From: Pseudomonas svalbardensis
Lineage (GTDB): Bacteria; Pseudomonadota; Gammaproteobacteria; Pseudomonadales; Pseudomonadaceae
Reading direction: 5' to 3'
Assembly: GCF_030053115.1 (NCBI RefSeq)
Contig: NZ_CP125619.1
Location: 5,727,001 to 5,791,000, forward strand
DNA length: 64,000 nucleotides
In this document: piece after piece, positions 55,599 to 64,000 of the stretch
How the letters are laid out: every line of letters begins with the position of its first letter
Numbering within the stretch: position 1 is the first letter of the stretch
The notes under the pieces: model-generated
Told to the model about the DNA's origin: nothing
Databases searched by the model: none
What the model saw: only the letters and a program-made list of their open reading frames with translations
Translations under genes and position numbers: made by a program

Positions 55599-56269
55599 AC
55601 TATCAAACCCCGACCTTGCGCCGCGCCCTCGCCGCCGATTACGCCATTGGTTTGATGCCTTCTGCCGCTCGTCGGCGTTTCGAACAGTTGTTGCTGGAAG
55701 ACGCGGCGCTTCGTGCTGAATTGGCTCACTGGCAAGAAAGCCTCGCGAGCCTGACCGACACACTGCCCGAGCAGCCGGTACCGGATCGGGTGTGGCAGGG
55801 AATTACGGCGCGGATTGAGCCGCAAGTGCTGCATATGCCAGAAAAACGTCGGTTCTGGAGCTGGTTGCGAGTGACGGCTGCGGTTTGCTCGCTGGTGATC
55901 GCCGTGACCTTGGGCGTGTTCTACAACCTCGACAATGCACGTTACAGCGCCACACTGCTGACGGCCGACGCGCAGCCTGCGCTGAAGGTTGAAGCGCATA
56001 AGGATTACTTGAACGTTGAGCCGCTGACGCTGGCGGCGGTTGATCCGGGGCGCAGCCTGGAGTTGTGGGCGATTCCAGCGGATGGGAAGCCGATTTCCCT
56101 TGGTGTGATTCCGGCAGGCGGGAAGGGCCGTGTAGAGCTGAGTGATTTGCAGAAAGCGCTGATTGGCAAACCGATTGCGTTGGCGGTGAGTCTGGAGCCG
56201 CAGGGAGGTTCACCGACGGGGCAACCGACGGGGCCGGTGTTGTATCAAGGGGCGTTGGCGGCGTTGTAA
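55595..56269 (+). CDS. RskA-type anti-sigma factor
   Basis: 224 residues: an N-terminal cytoplasmic anti-sigma domain (LAADYAIGLMPSAARRRFEQLLLEDAALRAEL), one membrane helix at about 88-110 and a C-terminal RskA periplasmic domain (LAAVDPGRSLELWAIPADGKPISLGVIP). It should hold the ECF factor at the membrane. It starts in the sigma stop (ATGA). The stop codon touches MITE-like copy 2. Confidence 0.92.
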   Translation: MNYQTPTLRRALAADYAIGLMPSAARRRFEQLLLEDAALRAELAHWQESLASLTDTLPEQPVPDRVWQGITARIEPQVLHMPEKRRFWSWLRVTAAVCSLVIAVTLGVFYNLDNARYSATLLTADAQPALKVEAHKDYLNVEPLTLAAVDPGRSLELWAIPADGKPISLGVIPAGGKGRVELSDLQKALIGKPIALAVSLEPQGGSPTGQPTGPVLYQGALAAL

Positions 56270-56436
56270 ACCACCCCTCACCCTAGCCCTCTCCCAGAGG
56301 TAGAGGGGACCGACCGAGGTGTTCTTAGAGCTACATCGACCTGAAATTCCTGAGTCGAACTCAGGTTTGAAAAGCATAGAGATCGGCCCCCTTTCCCCCT
56401 CTCCCCTATGGGGAGAGGGCTGGGGTGAGGGGTGGC
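56269..56436. repeat. MITE-like repeat, copy 2
   Basis: About 167 bp with inverted ends accacccctcaccctag / ctggggtgaggggtgg and a CCTGAGT/ACTCAGG hairpin in the middle. It begins on the anti-sigma stop codon. Confidence 0.93.
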
Positions 56437-56461
56437 TCTCAGACTCACCAACAATCTTAGC

Positions 56462-56496
56462 CAAAAAAAACGGCAACCCTGGGGTTGCCGTTTTGT
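56462..56496 (-). terminator. terminator of fdhA
   Basis: Stem CGGCAACC/GGTTGCCG with AAAA/TTTT extensions and eight T on the minus strand, 14 bases after the fdhA stop. Confidence 0.9.
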
Positions 56497-56509
56497 TTTG
56501 CGTGAAGCC

Positions 56510-57709
56510 TTACGCCGCGCTGAACAGTTTGTGCGGATCGATCACAAACTTCTTCGGCACGCCCGCATCGAACTCGCCATAACCACGTGGCGCGTCATCC
56601 AGGCTGATCACCTCAACACCAACTATGTCGGCAATGTGGATACGGTCCCACATGATCGCCTGCATCAGCTGGCGGTTGTACTTCATGACTGGCGTCTGAC
56701 CAGTGTGGAAGCTGTGGGATTTGGCCCAGCCCAGACCAAAGCGGATGCTCAGGCTACCCATCTTCGCGGCTGCGTCGACTGCACCCGGATCTTCAGTCAC
56801 GTACAGGCCTGGGATACCGATTTTGCCGGCAACCCGAACCACGCCCATCAGCGAGTTGAGCACGGTGGCCGGAGCCTCGTGTTTCACGCCGTCATGGCCG
56901 TGACCGCGCGCTTCGAAGCCTACGGCGTCGACGGCACAATCCACTTCAGGCTCGCCCAGCAGCGCAGCGATCTGTTCGTGCAACGGGGTGTCCAGGGACA
57001 GGTCGGCGATTTCGAAACCCTGAGCCTTGGCGTGCGCCAAGCGGACGGTGTTGACGTCACCGATGATCACCACTGCCGCGCCCAACAGGCGAGCGGAAGC
57101 GGCAGCTGCCAGACCGACCGGACCGGCACCGGCGATGTACACCGTGCTACCTGGGCCAACGCCGGCCGTCACTGCGCCGTGGTAACCGGTCGGCAGGATG
57201 TCGGAGAGGCAGGTCAGGTCGCGGATTTTTTCCATCGCGCGATCGCGATCCGGGAGTTTCAGCAGGTTGAAGTCGGCATACGGCACCATCGCGTATTCAG
57301 CCTGACCGCCGGTCCAGTCGCCCATGTCGACATAACCGTAAGCACCGCCCGGACGCGCCGGGTTAACGCTGAGGCAGACGCCGGTGTGCATTTCCTTGCA
57401 GGAACGGCAGCGCCCGCACGCTACGTTGAACGGTACGGAAACCAGGTCGCCGATCTGCAGGTTCTCGACGTCGCTGCCCTTCTCGATCACTTCACCGGTG
57501 ATTTCGTGGCCCAGTACGAGGCCGGTTTGAGCGGTGGTACGGCCGCGCACCATGTGCTGGTCGGAACCACAGATGTTGGTGGACACCACACGCAGGATGA
57601 CAGCGTGGTTAATCTTCCTGCCGCGCGGGTCCTGCATTTTGGGATAGTCGATTTTCTGTATTTCGACTTTGCCGTTGCCGAGATACACCACACCACGATT
57701 GCCAGACAT
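56510..57709 (-). CDS. fdhA: glutathione-independent formaldehyde dehydrogenase
   Basis: 399 residues, same length as the P. putida enzyme. A zinc-containing medium-chain dehydrogenase: catalytic-zinc C47 (NICGSD), H68-E69 (GHEITG), structural-zinc cysteines in CGRCRSCKEMHTGVC, and NAD-binding IAGAGPVGLAAA. It oxidises formaldehyde released by sarcosine oxidation to formate. Located next to purU and soxG-A-D-B, consistent with disposal of C1 units from glycine betaine breakdown. Confidence 0.96.
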   Translation of the reverse strand: MSGNRGVVYLGNGKVEIQKIDYPKMQDPRGRKINHAVILRVVSTNICGSDQHMVRGRTTAQTGLVLGHEITGEVIEKGSDVENLQIGDLVSVPFNVACGRCRSCKEMHTGVCLSVNPARPGGAYGYVDMGDWTGGQAEYAMVPYADFNLLKLPDRDRAMEKIRDLTCLSDILPTGYHGAVTAGVGPGSTVYIAGAGPVGLAAAASARLLGAAVVIIGDVNTVRLAHAKAQGFEIADLSLDTPLHEQIAALLGEPEVDCAVDAVGFEARGHGHDGVKHEAPATVLNSLMGVVRVAGKIGIPGLYVTEDPGAVDAAAKMGSLSIRFGLGWAKSHSFHTGQTPVMKYNRQLMQAIMWDRIHIADIVGVEVISLDDAPRGYGEFDAGVPKKFVIDPHKLFSAA

Positions 57710-57817
57710 GCTTTCACCTCGCTGTTGTTTTTATGTAGCGGTCGCGTCGCCATGGATCGGCGGCGCGTTGATTGCTCGGGTTATTGCTTGTGTGTCTTGT
57801 GTTGTCTGTAAGGGCCT

Positions 57818-57912
57818 CATCGCGAGCAGGCTCGCTCCCACAATGGATCTTTGGTGTGTCCGAGATCTGTGCACTGACACAAATCCCTGTGGGAGCGAGC
57901 CTGCTCGCGATG
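57818..57912. repeat. REPIN between fdhA and purU
   Basis: 25-bp inverted arms of the main REP type (57818-57842, 57888-57912), ending five bases before the purU stop. Confidence 0.93.
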
Positions 57913-57917
57913 GCGAT

Positions 57918-58775
57918 CTAAAGAACGACCGTGCGATTGGCGTTCAAAAACACTCGTCGCTCGATGTGATAACCAACGGCCCGCGCCAAGGTCAGCCCTT
58001 CGATATCCCGCCCTTTGGCGATCAGGTCTTCGGGGTAGTGACTGTGGTCCACGGCCTCTACGCCTTGGGCAATGATCGGGCCTTCGTCCAGGTCGTTGTT
58101 GATGTAATGCGCCGTGGCACCCACTAGCTTCACGCCCTTGTTGTAGGCCTGGTGATAAGGCTTGGCGCCCTTGAAACCCGGCAGCAGGGAGTGATGGATG
58201 TTGATCGCCTTGCCGTCGAGTTTGCGGCACAGCTCTGGCGACAGGACTTGCATGTAACGGGCAAGGATCACCAGTTCGGCGCCGGACTCTTCGATCACCT
58301 GCCAGACCTGACGTTCCTGGGACGGTTTGTCGTTCGGGTCCAGCGGGAAGTGGTAGTACGGAATCTGGTGCCAGTCCGCCAACGGCTTGAGGTCCGGGTG
58401 GTTGGAGACCACGGCGGCCACATCCATCGACAATTGACCGATGCGCTGGCGGTAGAGCAAATCGTTGAGGCAGTGATCGGCCTTGGAGACCATGATCACC
58501 ACTTTTGGTCGATGGTGCGGCGGTGTCAGTTCGAAGATCATGCCGAAGGCTTGGCCGCGTTCTTCGAGGCCAGCGCGGAAGGCTTGTTCGTCAAAGCCGT
58601 CGGGCTGGCGGAATTCCACGCGAATGAAGAAACGGCCCGAGAGCCGATCATCGAAGGAATGGTGCTCGGTGACGTAGCAGCCCTGCTCGAACAGAAAGCG
58701 GGTCACCGCGTCCACGGTGCCGAGGACGCTTGGGCAGTCGGCGGTCAGAATCCATGTGTCTGGGGCGCGGCTCAT
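57918..58775 (-). CDS. purU: formyltetrahydrofolate deformylase
   Basis: 285 residues. An N-terminal ACT-like domain (TADCPSVLGTVDAVTRFLFEQG) and a C-terminal formyltransferase fold with NIHHSLLPGFKGAKPY and HYINNDLDEGPII (catalytic N, H and D). It hydrolyses 10-formyl-THF to THF and formate, freeing folate during sarcosine catabolism. Confidence 0.95.
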   Translation of the reverse strand: MSRAPDTWILTADCPSVLGTVDAVTRFLFEQGCYVTEHHSFDDRLSGRFFIRVEFRQPDGFDEQAFRAGLEERGQAFGMIFELTPPHHRPKVVIMVSKADHCLNDLLYRQRIGQLSMDVAAVVSNHPDLKPLADWHQIPYYHFPLDPNDKPSQERQVWQVIEESGAELVILARYMQVLSPELCRKLDGKAINIHHSLLPGFKGAKPYHQAYNKGVKLVGATAHYINNDLDEGPIIAQGVEAVDHSHYPEDLIAKGRDIEGLTLARAVGYHIERRVFLNANRTVVL

Positions 58776-58816
58776 AGTGCGGTGACTCCTGTTCTTTGTG
58801 CTGGGTGTCAGGGAAT

Positions 58817-58998
58817 TCCACCCCTCACCCTAACCCTCCCGAAACGTCGGACCGCCCCAAAGGGGCGAGGGGACTGAGCGAGGTACTCTTGGAGCTATAT
58901 CGACCTGAAACATCAAGGTGAACTCAGGTTTTGAAAACGCTAGAGATCGGCTCCCTTTCCCCCTCTCCCCCCTGGGGAGAGGGCTGGGGTGAGGGGTC
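58817..58998. repeat. MITE-like repeat, copy 3
   Basis: About 180 bp, the most diverged copy: outer ends ccacccctcaccctaaccc / gggctggggtgaggggtc, with an extra GC-rich insert near the left end. It stops about four bases before the soxG stop codon. Confidence 0.9.
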
Positions 58999-59002
58999 GA
59001 TC

Positions 59003-59635
59003 TCAAGCTTGAACACTAAGCCCATATTCGGCGGCAGCATCCTGCAACCACAACCACCAGTAATCCGAGAAGCTGCGGCGAATCAGCAGTTCCCAGGTGT
59101 CTTCGGCGGTATGGCGGATCACCAGTTGCGACTTGGCAAACACCGTGCCGACGGCCTTGCCCACCGGGAAGCTGTTGGGGTGCACGTCGTAGCTGGTGGA
59201 CTTCATCAGCACCTGGCGCACGTTCGGGCCGCTCAGTTCGAGTAGCTGCTGGCCGCCGCTGACGTTGGTGATCGCAATGTGCAGATCGCCCAGCGCTTCA
59301 CGCAGCTTTTGCTCGGCGGCGAATTCTTCACCGGTCGGCACGATCAGCAGCCATTCATCCGGCCCCATCCATTGCAGGCTGGTTTCGCCTTTGACGACGA
59401 CGGTCAGCGCGCCCGGCAATTCGATGCCGAGGGCTTTGTGCACACCGGCAGCGAACGCCGCATCATGGCCATCGCCACGAATGGTCAGGTGGCCGAGGAG
59501 TTTTTTCTCGCGCACGATCACGCCGGCGCTTTTGCGACCCTTGCCCACCAGGCTGGCGAGGTCGGCGTGATGCAGCGACGACTCGGCCTTGGCCCCAGTG
59601 GTTGGGCGTTGTTGGTAAACATTGGCTGCGGTCAT
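59003..59635 (-). CDS. soxG: sarcosine oxidase gamma subunit
   Basis: 210 residues. LQWMGPDEWLLIVP and LELSGPNVRQVLMKSTSYDV are typical of the GcvT-like gamma subunit of heterotetrameric sarcosine oxidase. ATG 59635 has AGGTG nearby; the extended frame runs into the REPIN. It ends next to MITE-like copy 3. Confidence 0.93.
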   Translation of the reverse strand: MTAANVYQQRPTTGAKAESSLHHADLASLVGKGRKSAGVIVREKKLLGHLTIRGDGHDAAFAAGVHKALGIELPGALTVVVKGETSLQWMGPDEWLLIVPTGEEFAAEQKLREALGDLHIAITNVSGGQQLLELSGPNVRQVLMKSTSYDVHPNSFPVGKAVGTVFAKSQLVIRHTAEDTWELLIRRSFSDYWWLWLQDAAAEYGLSVQA

Positions 59636-59690
59636 AAAGCACCTGTTCCTGAATTCTGTTGGTTCCGGCCCTTGTGGTGGCAGTGCCGCC

Positions 59691-59760
59691 GCCTTCGCGA
59701 GCAGGCTCGCTCCCACATTTGACCCCGTTCCCCTGTGGGAGCGAGCCTGCTCGCGAAGGC
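59691..59760. repeat. REPIN between soxA and soxG
   Basis: 27-bp perfect inverted arms (59691-59717, 59734-59760) of the main type with a 16-bp loop, the shortest of the set. Confidence 0.93.
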
Positions 59761-59791
59761 AGTAGCAGGCACCCCACAGGACCCGAGGCCA

Positions 59792-62700
59792 TTAAACGTT
59801 CTGGCGATCGCCTTTCGGATCGAAGAACACCGAAGAAACGATTTCCGCCTCGATCACGCTGCCATCGGCCAGCGGTGCGAACACGCGCTCACCGATACGC
59901 TTCAAGCCACCCTTCACAACACCCATGGCAAACGAATAGCCGAGGGAGTTGTGCAAGTAACTGGAGGTGACGTGACCGACCATCGTCATCGGGATCGCTT
60001 GCTTGGTGTTGAACACCAGTTGCGCACCTTCCGGCAGCCATTTGGTCGGATCAATCGGCTTCAGGCCGACCAACTGTTTGCGTTGATCACGCACGCAGTC
60101 TTCGCGGTTCATGCCACGCTGGCCGATCCACGAGAACGGTTTGGTGCGACCGACGCACCAGCCCATGTTCAGGTCATCCGGAGTCATCGACCCGTCAGTG
60201 TCCTGCCCGACGATGATGAAGCCCTTCTCGGCCCGCAGCACGTGCATGGTTTCGGTGCCATATGGCGTCAGGTTGTACTGCTTGCCAGCCTCAACAATTT
60301 TTTCCAGCACGCCCATCGCATAGTCGGCTTGCACGTTGACTTCGTACGACAGTTCACCGGTAAACGAAATCCGGAACACCCGCGCCGGGACACCGCCGAC
60401 CAGACCTTCTTTCCAGGTCATGAACGGGAAGGCTTCGTTGGTCAGATCGATGTCGGTGACTTCGCTGAGCAGCTTGCGGCTGTTCGGCCCGGACAGGGTC
60501 ATGGTTGCCCAGTGATCTGTCACGGACGTGAAGTACACCTTCAGGTCTGGCCATTCGGTCTGGTGGTAGATTTCCAGCCATTGCAGCACGCGTGCAGCGC
60601 CGCCGGTGGTGGTGGTCATCACGAAGTGGTTGTCGGCGAGGCAGGCGGTTACGCCGTCGTCGAACACCATGCCGTCTTCTTTGCACATCAGGCCGTAACG
60701 GGCCTTGCCCACGTCGAGCTTGGTCCAGGCGTTGGTGTAGATGCGGTTGAGGAACTCCCGCGAATCCGGGCCCTGGATGTCGATTTTGCCCAGGGTCGAA
60801 GCGTCCAGCAGGCCGACGCTGTCGCGCACGGCTTTGCATTCGCGCTTCACGGCGGCGTGCAGGCCTTCACCGTTTTTCGGGAAGTACCACGGACGTTTCC
60901 ACTGACCGACGTCTTCAAACTCTGCGCCGTTCTTCACGTGCCAGTGATGCAGCGCGGTGAAACGCACCGGCTCGAAGATGTGCCCACAGTGACGGCCGGC
61001 CACGGCGCCGAAGGTCACCGGCGTGTAGTTCGGGCGGAACATGGTGGTGCCCATCTGCGGGATGGTCACGTTCAGCGAACGGGCGGCGATGGCCAGACCG
61101 TTGACATTGCCGAGCTTGCCCTGGTCAGTGCCGAAGCCCAGTGCTGTATAGCGTTTGACGTGCTCGACCGACTCGAAGCCTTCGCGGGTTGCCAGTTCGA
61201 TGGCGGCGGCGGTGACGTCGTTTTGTAGGTCGACGAATTGCTTCGGCGCACGTGCGGTGTTCTTTTCGTGCGGCACCTGGAACAGCGCCAGTGTTGGCTC
61301 TTCCAGACGGCTCAGGGCTTTAGGCAGTACGCCTTCGACCGTTTGGAACCCGGCTTCGGCTGCGGCGCGAGCACCGCCTTCAAAACCATCGGCCAGGGAA
61401 TCGCCGAGGCCGTAGACGCCGTTGATGCCACCGACGCATACGCGTTTCTGCGGTGCTTCGCCCGGTACGAAACCGAGGATGTCTTCACGCCAGATCGGCT
61501 TGCCACCCAAGTGCGACGCCAGGTGAACCACCGGGCTGTAACCGCCGGAGCTGGCAACCAGGTCACAATCGAGCCACTCACCAGGACTGGTCACGGTGTG
61601 CGCTTTGACATCGATCGCGGCAACGCGAGCGGCGGTCACATGCTTGCTGCCACGTGTCTCGATCACGGCGCTGCCGGTCAGGATGCGGATGCCTTTGGCG
61701 CGCGCTTCTTCAACCAGCGCACCGCGCGGATTGCTGCGGGCATCGGCGATGGCGACGACTTGCAGGCTGGCATCGAGCCAATCCAGAGCAACGCGATAGG
61801 CGTGATCGTTGTTGGTCGACAGCACCAGTTTTTTGCCCGGTGCCACGCCGTAACGACGAACGTAAGTCGACACAGCGCCGGCGAGCATGTTGCCCGGCAC
61901 GTCGTTGTTGCCGTAAACCAGTGGACGCTCGTGAGCGCCGGTCGCCAGCACTACACGCTTGGCGCGAACGCGGTGGATGCGCTGACGCACCTGGCCAATC
62001 GGGGCGCGGTCGCCGAGGTGATCGGTCAGGCGCTCGTGAATGGTCAAGAAGTTATGGTCGTGGTAACCGTTGACCGTGGCGCGCGGCAACAGCAGCACGT
62101 CCGGGGTGTCTTTCAGTTCGGCGATGACGCTGGCAACCCACTCGCTGGCTGGCTTGCCGTCGAGGCTTTCGCGGGAATCGAGCAGGCTGCCGCCAAACTC
62201 TTCCTGCTCATCGGCGAGGATCACACGGGCACCGCTGCGGGCTGCTGCCAAAGCAGCGGCCAGGCCAGCAGGGCCACCGCCGACGATCAGCACGTCGCAG
62301 TGCTGGTTCATGTAGTCGTAGGTGTCCGGATCGTTCTCGGTCGGCGAGCGGCCAAGACCGGCAGCCTTACGAATGTACTTCTCGTAAGTCATCCAGAACG
62401 ATTGCGGGTACATGAAGGTTTTGTAGTAGAAGCCCGGCGGCATCAGCTTGCCGCCGACCTTGCCGAGAATCCCCATCATGTCGTTGTTCACGCTCGGCCA
62501 GCCGTTGGTGCTGGTGGCGACCAAACCTTGATACAGCGCTTGTTGCGTGGCGCGTACGTTCGGGATCTGCGTGGCTTCGGTCGCGCCGATTTGCAGCACC
62601 GCGTTCGGCTCTTCGGCGCCAGCGGCAAAGATGCCCCGCGGACGGGAATACTTGAAGCTGCGACCGATGATGTCCACGCCGTTAGCCAGCAAGGCCGCGG

Positions 62701-62809
62701 CCAGGGAATCGCCTTCAAAGCCTTTGTAGGTCTGGCCGTTGAAGGTGAAGTTCAGCACTTTATTGCGGTCGATCCGTCCGCCGTTGGACAGGCGATTGAT
62801 CTGGCTCAT
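59792..62809 (-). CDS. soxA: sarcosine oxidase alpha subunit
   Basis: 1005 residues. An N-terminal 2Fe-2S-like/ferredoxin-type domain (FEGDSLAAALLANG), an NAD(P)-binding oxidoreductase domain (CDVLIVGGGPAGLAAALAAA), and a C-terminal GcvT/folate domain (ITFTGELSYEVNV-like FRISFTGELSYEVN). It carries NAD and FMN sites and passes the methyl group to tetrahydrofolate. Next to soxD, overlapping by four bases. Confidence 0.96.
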   Translation of the reverse strand: MSQINRLSNGGRIDRNKVLNFTFNGQTYKGFEGDSLAAALLANGVDIIGRSFKYSRPRGIFAAGAEEPNAVLQIGATEATQIPNVRATQQALYQGLVATSTNGWPSVNNDMMGILGKVGGKLMPPGFYYKTFMYPQSFWMTYEKYIRKAAGLGRSPTENDPDTYDYMNQHCDVLIVGGGPAGLAAALAAARSGARVILADEQEEFGGSLLDSRESLDGKPASEWVASVIAELKDTPDVLLLPRATVNGYHDHNFLTIHERLTDHLGDRAPIGQVRQRIHRVRAKRVVLATGAHERPLVYGNNDVPGNMLAGAVSTYVRRYGVAPGKKLVLSTNNDHAYRVALDWLDASLQVVAIADARSNPRGALVEEARAKGIRILTGSAVIETRGSKHVTAARVAAIDVKAHTVTSPGEWLDCDLVASSGGYSPVVHLASHLGGKPIWREDILGFVPGEAPQKRVCVGGINGVYGLGDSLADGFEGGARAAAEAGFQTVEGVLPKALSRLEEPTLALFQVPHEKNTARAPKQFVDLQNDVTAAAIELATREGFESVEHVKRYTALGFGTDQGKLGNVNGLAIAARSLNVTIPQMGTTMFRPNYTPVTFGAVAGRHCGHIFEPVRFTALHHWHVKNGAEFEDVGQWKRPWYFPKNGEGLHAAVKRECKAVRDSVGLLDASTLGKIDIQGPDSREFLNRIYTNAWTKLDVGKARYGLMCKEDGMVFDDGVTACLADNHFVMTTTTGGAARVLQWLEIYHQTEWPDLKVYFTSVTDHWATMTLSGPNSRKLLSEVTDIDLTNEAFPFMTWKEGLVGGVPARVFRISFTGELSYEVNVQADYAMGVLEKIVEAGKQYNLTPYGTETMHVLRAEKGFIIVGQDTDGSMTPDDLNMGWCVGRTKPFSWIGQRGMNREDCVRDQRKQLVGLKPIDPTKWLPEGAQLVFNTKQAIPMTMVGHVTSSYLHNSLGYSFAMGVVKGGLKRIGERVFAPLADGSVIEAEIVSSVFFDPKGDRQNV

Positions 62810-63135
62810 ACCTTCTCTCCCAGAGCCGTGGCGGCCGCTTTCGGGCTATCGGTCTTGTCGGTGAACTGCGGTTTGGTGCCGATCTTGTAAGTTTCGAGAA
62901 TCTCGTAGGTCACGGTGTCACGGGTGGCGTTGAAGTACTGACGGCAACCGGCGACGTGATCCCACAGCTCGTGGTGCAGGCCGCGAGGGTTATCGCGGAA
63001 GAACATGTAGTCGCCCCACTCCTCGTCGGTGCAGTTGGTCGGATCCAGTGGACGCGGGATGTGCGCCTGGCCGGATGCGTGGAATTCCTCTTCGGAGCGC
63101 AGTTCGCCGCAGTGAGGACAGAAGATATGCAACAT
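62806..63135 (-). CDS. soxD: sarcosine oxidase delta subunit
   Basis: 109 residues with the zinc-binding start MLHIFCPHCGELRSEEEF and the WGDYMFFRDNPRGLHHELWDH and GCRQYFNATRDT segments of the family. It overlaps soxA by four bases and follows soxB by 14 bp. Confidence 0.95.
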   Translation of the reverse strand: MLHIFCPHCGELRSEEEFHASGQAHIPRPLDPTNCTDEEWGDYMFFRDNPRGLHHELWDHVAGCRQYFNATRDTVTYEILETYKIGTKPQFTDKTDSPKAAATALGEKV

Positions 63136-63149
63136 GGGGATTTCTCCTG

Positions 63150-64000
63150 TTAGTGGGCAACCGCAGCAGCGCCGTGTTCGTCGATCAACGCACCGTTGTG
63201 GAAACGGTCGATGGAGAAAGGTGCAGCCAATGGGTGCATTTCACCCTTGGCCAGACTCGCGGCAAACACGTTGCCCGAGCCAGGTGTTGCCTTGAAGCCA
63301 CCGGTGCCCCAACCGCAGTTGAAGAACATGTTCGGGACCGGGGTTTTCGAGATGATCGGGCATGCATCCGGCGTGGTGTCGACGATGCCGCCCCACTGAC
63401 GGTTCATGCGTACGCGGGACAACACCGGGAACATCTCGACGATGGCTTGAATGGTGTGCTCGATCACCGGGTACGAACCACGCTGGCCGTAGCCGTTGTA
63501 GCCGTCGATACCGGCGCCGATCACCAGGTCGCCCTTGTCGGACTGGCTGATGTAACCGTGCACGGCGTTGGACATGATCACGCTGTCGATAATCGGCTTG
63601 ATCGGCTCGGACACCAGCGCTTGCAGCGGGTGGGATTCGATCGGCAGACGGAAACCGGCGAGTTTGGCCATGTGCCCGGAGTTACCGGCGGTCACTACAC
63701 CGACGCGTTTGGCGCCGATGAAGCCTTTGTTGGTTTCAACACCGATGCACACGCCGTTTTCCTTGCGGAAGCCGATCACTTCGGTCTGTTGAATCAAGTC
63801 CACGCCCAAGGCGTCGGCGGCACGGGCAAAGCCCCAGGCCACGGCATCGTGACGGGCCACGCCGCCGCGACGCTGGACGGTTGCACCCATTACTGGGTAG
63901 CGCGTGTTTTTCGAGCAGTCGAGGTACGGAATCTCGTCCGCCACTTGTTTGGCATCGAGCAGTTCGCCGTCCACGCCGTTGAGGCGGTTGGCGCTGACCC
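63150..64000 (-). CDS. soxB: sarcosine oxidase beta subunit, 3' part
   Basis: Only the C-terminal 282 residues lie in the window; the frame is open to the right edge. YPVMGATVQRRGGVARHDAVAWGFARAAD and RMNRQWGGIVDTTPDACPIISKTPVPNMFFNCGWGTGGFKATPG match the FAD-containing beta subunit, which oxidises sarcosine. First gene of soxB-D-A-G seen here; the promoter is outside. Confidence 0.95.
   Translation of the reverse strand, partial: VSANRLNGVDGELLDAKQVADEIPYLDCSKNTRYPVMGATVQRRGGVARHDAVAWGFARAADALGVDLIQQTEVIGFRKENGVCIGVETNKGFIGAKRVGVVTAGNSGHMAKLAGFRLPIESHPLQALVSEPIKPIIDSVIMSNAVHGYISQSDKGDLVIGAGIDGYNGYGQRGSYPVIEHTIQAIVEMFPVLSRVRMNRQWGGIVDTTPDACPIISKTPVPNMFFNCGWGTGGFKATPGSGNVFAASLAKGEMHPLAAPFSIDRFHNGALIDEHGAAAVAH

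Noticed and set aside
61238..62890. 550-residue frame antisense to soxA, and a 497-residue frame at 59735-61228
   Set aside because: Both are shadows of soxA; no recognised domain and no start signal.

Overview
The window is a chromosomal segment of a fluorescent-group Pseudomonas. This is inferred from the PQQ cluster in the order pqqF-A-B-C-D-E plus a peptidase, davB-davA lysine catabolism, a bioB-F-H-C-D cluster beside three acyl-CoA dehydrogenases, creB-creC-creD, soxB-D-A-G with purU and fdhA, and many REP-type inverted repeats with a cgcgagcaggctcgctccca core. Most genes are ordinary core genes with good Shine-Dalgarno sequences. No prophage, transposase, CRISPR array or rRNA operon was seen.

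Layout. 1-3 kb: end of a GGDEF/EAL gene, a tRNA with anticodon CAU (probably Ile2), then a small accessory stretch with a DUF3077 gene behind a strongly structured leader and a HExxH protein. 2.6-5.7 kb: Lrp-type regulator, davB, davA (lysine to 5-aminovalerate). 5.8-13.5 kb: PQQ biosynthesis. 13.7-16.9 kb: a YqaE-type peptide, an XRE antitoxin with a probable toxin remnant, a class III aminotransferase and a divergent LysR regulator. 17-24.2 kb: three paralogous acyl-CoA dehydrogenases interrupted by a membrane diguanylate cyclase, the last one behind a good PsrA-type site. 24.5-30.4 kb: a flagellar-rod-like small protein, bioD-C-H-F, bioB, and divergent comF. 30.4-36.1 kb: modE, phoX, srkA, rarD, a convergent intergenic gap with DnaA boxes, and gcvR. 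36.6-42.2 kb: glcB, a receiver protein, a cNMP/CBS/nucleotidyltransferase protein and a coupled exonuclease. 42.5-48.9 kb: FecI/FecR-type iron surveillance with a ferrichrome-type receptor, a PepSY membrane protein, a 59-residue membrane peptide and a GST. 49.1-53.5 kb: creD, creC, creB and a retropepsin-like protein. 53.5-56.3 kb: DUF2780 protein, a secreted fasciclin protein, an ECF sigma factor and an RskA-type anti-sigma factor. 56.5-64 kb: fdhA, purU, soxG, soxA, soxD and the 3' part of soxB (sarcosine oxidation and one-carbon disposal).

The most interesting non-genic signals are the DUF3077 leader, where two hairpins with different stems carry the same CTTGGAAA loop and a separate GTTTCCAA can pair with either; a family of three 165-180 bp MITE-like repeats, each abutting a stop codon; two perfect DnaA boxes between convergent genes; tandem PsrA-like sites; and the fasciclin/ECF/RskA arrangement, which recalls mycobacterial SigK-RskA-MPT83. 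REPINs (eight of the main type, two of a second type) sit almost exclusively at gene 3' ends.
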